Source: SZUA-430 sp040381215
Lineage (GTDB): Bacteria > Pseudomonadota > Alphaproteobacteria > Micropepsales > Micropepsaceae
Length of the DNA stretch: 7,362 nt
Assembly: GCA_040381215.1 (NCBI GenBank)
Contig: JBEIHO010000121.1
Location: 1 to 7,362 of the forward strand
Direction of reading: 5' to 3'
The notes beneath the pieces are model-generated. The model was given only the letters and a program-made list of their open reading frames with translations. It did not search any database and was not told the origin of the DNA. Of this stretch, positions 6,011 through 7,362 are shown piece after piece (positions within the stretch are counted from its first letter, which is position 1; each line of letters opens with the position of its first letter). The position numbers were made by a program, and so were the translations under genes.

Positions 6011-6684
6011 TTGCGGCCCTCCGGCTTGCGGGCCGAGAGCCGGCGGTCGAAGAGCACGAGCCGTGCCCCGTGCACGAGGAAGGCAGCGATGGCCGTCGGG
6101 ATCGCCCAGAACGACAGCTCGAGCGGCGCCACGATGATGTTGTTCGCCGCGAGGAACCCCACCATCAGGAGGATCGACCCGATGGCGAGGAAGACGTCCT
6201 CGCCGAAGAACAGGCCGACATTGTCGGTGGCCGCCGACATGGCGCGGATGTCCTCCCGGTCGCTGTCGTTGATGTCCTTGTTCCTGACCTCGGCCGCCGC
6301 CTCGGCCATTGGGGCGATCAGCGGCTTGACCGACTGCGCGTGGCCCGCCACCGAAAGGAGGCCAATGGCAGCCGTGACCTGCCTGAAGGCAAGATAGAGA
6401 AGTAGCAGCCGCCCGGTGGTCACCGTCTTGAAGCGCGAGATGAAGGCACGCGCATGCTCCTGCAACCCGACCCGCTCGAGAAGACCGATCACCGGCAGCA
6501 CCAGCCAGGCGATGCTCACGAAGCGACTGTCATTGAAGGCCTTGCCGAACGCCGACAGCACCTCGACCGCCGACAGCCCCGCCAGCAATCCTGTCACCAG
6601 CGCCGCGGTGATGACGACAAGCAGCGCATTCACGCGCAGCGCAAACCCGACGATGACAACCCCTACGCCCAGAAGCGTCCACAT
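6007..6684 (-). CDS. DUF969 membrane protein, putative 5-oxoproline transporter subunit
   Basis: A 225-residue membrane protein paired with DUF979. Hydrophobic segments lie near 2-36, 55-70, 93-115, 158-180 and 188-212, with a charged cytoplasmic-looking loop at 131-147. Family landmarks are LVLPVIGLLERVGLQE (61-76) and DNVGLFFGEDVF (154-165). I place the start at ATG 6684 rather than GTG 6693, because GGGAG (6697-6693) lies an ideal 8 nt before the ATG, whereas it overlaps the GTG. The GTG would add only three residues. It begins 53 nt after rnhB on the same strand and overlaps DUF979 by 4 nt. A weak promoter candidate, TTGAGG (6741-6736), 16 nt, CATAGC (6719-6714), overlaps the rnhB stop, so the pair may have its own transcript or read through from rnhB. 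Confidence 0.88.
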   Translation of the reverse strand: MWTLLGVGVVIVGFALRVNALLVVITAALVTGLLAGLSAVEVLSAFGKAFNDSRFVSIAWLVLPVIGLLERVGLQEHARAFISRFKTVTTGRLLLLYLAFRQVTAAIGLLSVAGHAQSVKPLIAPMAEAAAEVRNKDINDSDREDIRAMSAATDNVGLFFGEDVFLAIGSILLMVGFLAANNIIVAPLELSFWAIPTAIAAFLVHGARLVLFDRRLSARKPEGRK

Positions 6685-6693
6685 GACGCGCAC

Positions 6694-6709
6694 TCCCTTG
6701 CAGCAGGGA
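6694..6709 (-). promoter_or_regulatory. Hairpin that could mask the DUF969 ribosome-binding site
   Basis: On the minus strand TCCCT (6709-6705) can pair with AGGGA (6698-6694) across a 6-nt loop, GCTGCA. The 3' arm contains most of the GGGAG Shine-Dalgarno of DUF969. No T-run follows, so it is not a terminator. The stem is only 5 bp, so any effect on translation would be modest. Confidence 0.35.
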
Positions 6710-6737
6710 ACAAGCTATGTCCTTTGAAACAGCGCCC

Positions 6738-7343
6738 TCAAGGGTCAATCGCCTGCCGCAGCTGCGCAATGGGTGCGAAACTCGTGCGGTGATGCACCGA
6801 AGGCCCAAGTCTGGCAAGCGCCTGCATGTGATCCGCCGTCCCATAGCCCTTGTTGCGCGCCCATCCATAGCCGGGGAACGCCAGGTCGAGCTCGCTCATG
6901 ACCCGGTCGCGCGTGACCTTGGCGATGATCGATGCCGCCGCAATCGACAGCACCTTGCTGTCACCCTTGACGATCGCGTCGGCCGGGCAGGGAAGGGCAG
7001 GCACCTTGTTCCCATCGATCAGCGCATGCACCGGCGCAACCGACAACCTGTCGACGGCCCGCCGCATGGCCAGCATCGTGGCAGCAAGGATGTTGATGCG
7101 GTCGATTTCCTCGACGCTGGCGACACCGATCCCGACGGCAAGCGCCGACGACATGATCGCGTCGAAGGCCTTCTCGCGCCGGGCCTCGCTCATCTTCTTG
7201 GAATCGTCGAGCCCTGCGGGAAGCCGTTTGCTGTCCAGGATCACCGCAGCCGCATAGACAGGCCCCGCAAGAGGTCCGCGCCCCACCTCATCCACGCCCG
7301 CAACCGGGCCTGTGATGCTGCGTTCGAGCGTGAAGTCCGGCAT
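6738..7343 (-). CDS. rnhB: Ribonuclease HII
   Basis: Cuts the RNA strand of RNA/DNA hybrids and starts removal of single ribonucleotides misincorporated in DNA. The protein has 201 residues, normal for bacterial RNase HII. The metal-binding residues are all present: D18 and E19 in GVDEVGRGPLAGPV, D110 in ALIDGNKVP and D128 in VKGDS. Further family motifs are DDSKK (46-50), AAASIIAKVTRD (135-146), GYGTADH (166-172) and HRTSF (185-189). The ATG gives MPDFTLER, and the family motif block starts at residue 15, so this start is sensible; the Shine-Dalgarno is weak. It is first of three minus-strand genes before the ccrM control region. No truncation or lost catalytic residue is seen. Confidence 0.97.
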   Translation of the reverse strand: MPDFTLERSITGPVAGVDEVGRGPLAGPVYAAAVILDSKRLPAGLDDSKKMSEARREKAFDAIMSSALAVGIGVASVEEIDRINILAATMLAMRRAVDRLSVAPVHALIDGNKVPALPCPADAIVKGDSKVLSIAAASIIAKVTRDRVMSELDLAFPGYGWARNKGYGTADHMQALARLGPSVHHRTSFAPIAQLRQAIDP

Positions 7344-7362
7344 GGCACGCGGTCCGTCAGAA

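Overview
The window is GC-rich (by eye about 65%) chromosomal DNA from an alphaproteobacterium. The clearest evidence is a full-length CcrM, the GANTC adenine methyltransferase of that class, with its C-terminal DNA-recognition extension. It sits next to mutY and near rnhB, smc and a dciA/DUF721 gene, a housekeeping neighbourhood I recall from Caulobacter and rhizobia. Genus cannot be fixed from the sequence.

Layout from left to right. (1) Three minus-strand genes read dciA, then a membrane-anchored DsbA-like thiol oxidoreductase, then smc, whose 3' part runs off the left edge. They serve helicase loading, periplasmic thiol chemistry and chromosome organisation. A sigma-70-like promoter candidate at the end of dciA may give the DsbA-smc pair its own transcript. 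(2) mutY (adenine/8-oxoG repair) is on the plus strand, head-to-head with dciA. The two ATG codons overlap inside one CATG. (3) mutY and ccrM converge on a 58-bp gap. A strong intrinsic terminator for ccrM sits across the mutY stop codon, and a weaker candidate serves mutY. (4) ccrM is on the minus strand, preceded by a 280-bp AT-richer control region. That region holds six GANTC sites in 107 bp, against only three elsewhere in the window, and one consensus DnaA box. (5) Upstream of that, on the same strand, are rnhB (RNase HII) and a translationally coupled pair of membrane proteins (DUF969, DUF979) assigned in the literature to 5-oxoproline transport.

Functionally this is replication, repair and cell-cycle control, with a two-gene transporter apparently inserted between rnhB and ccrM. 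I see no insertion sequence, CRISPR array, prophage, tRNA or rRNA. I find no wholly unknown multigene system. The most unusual element is the ccrM upstream region, which looks like a dense methylation-responsive switch that also carries a DnaA site.
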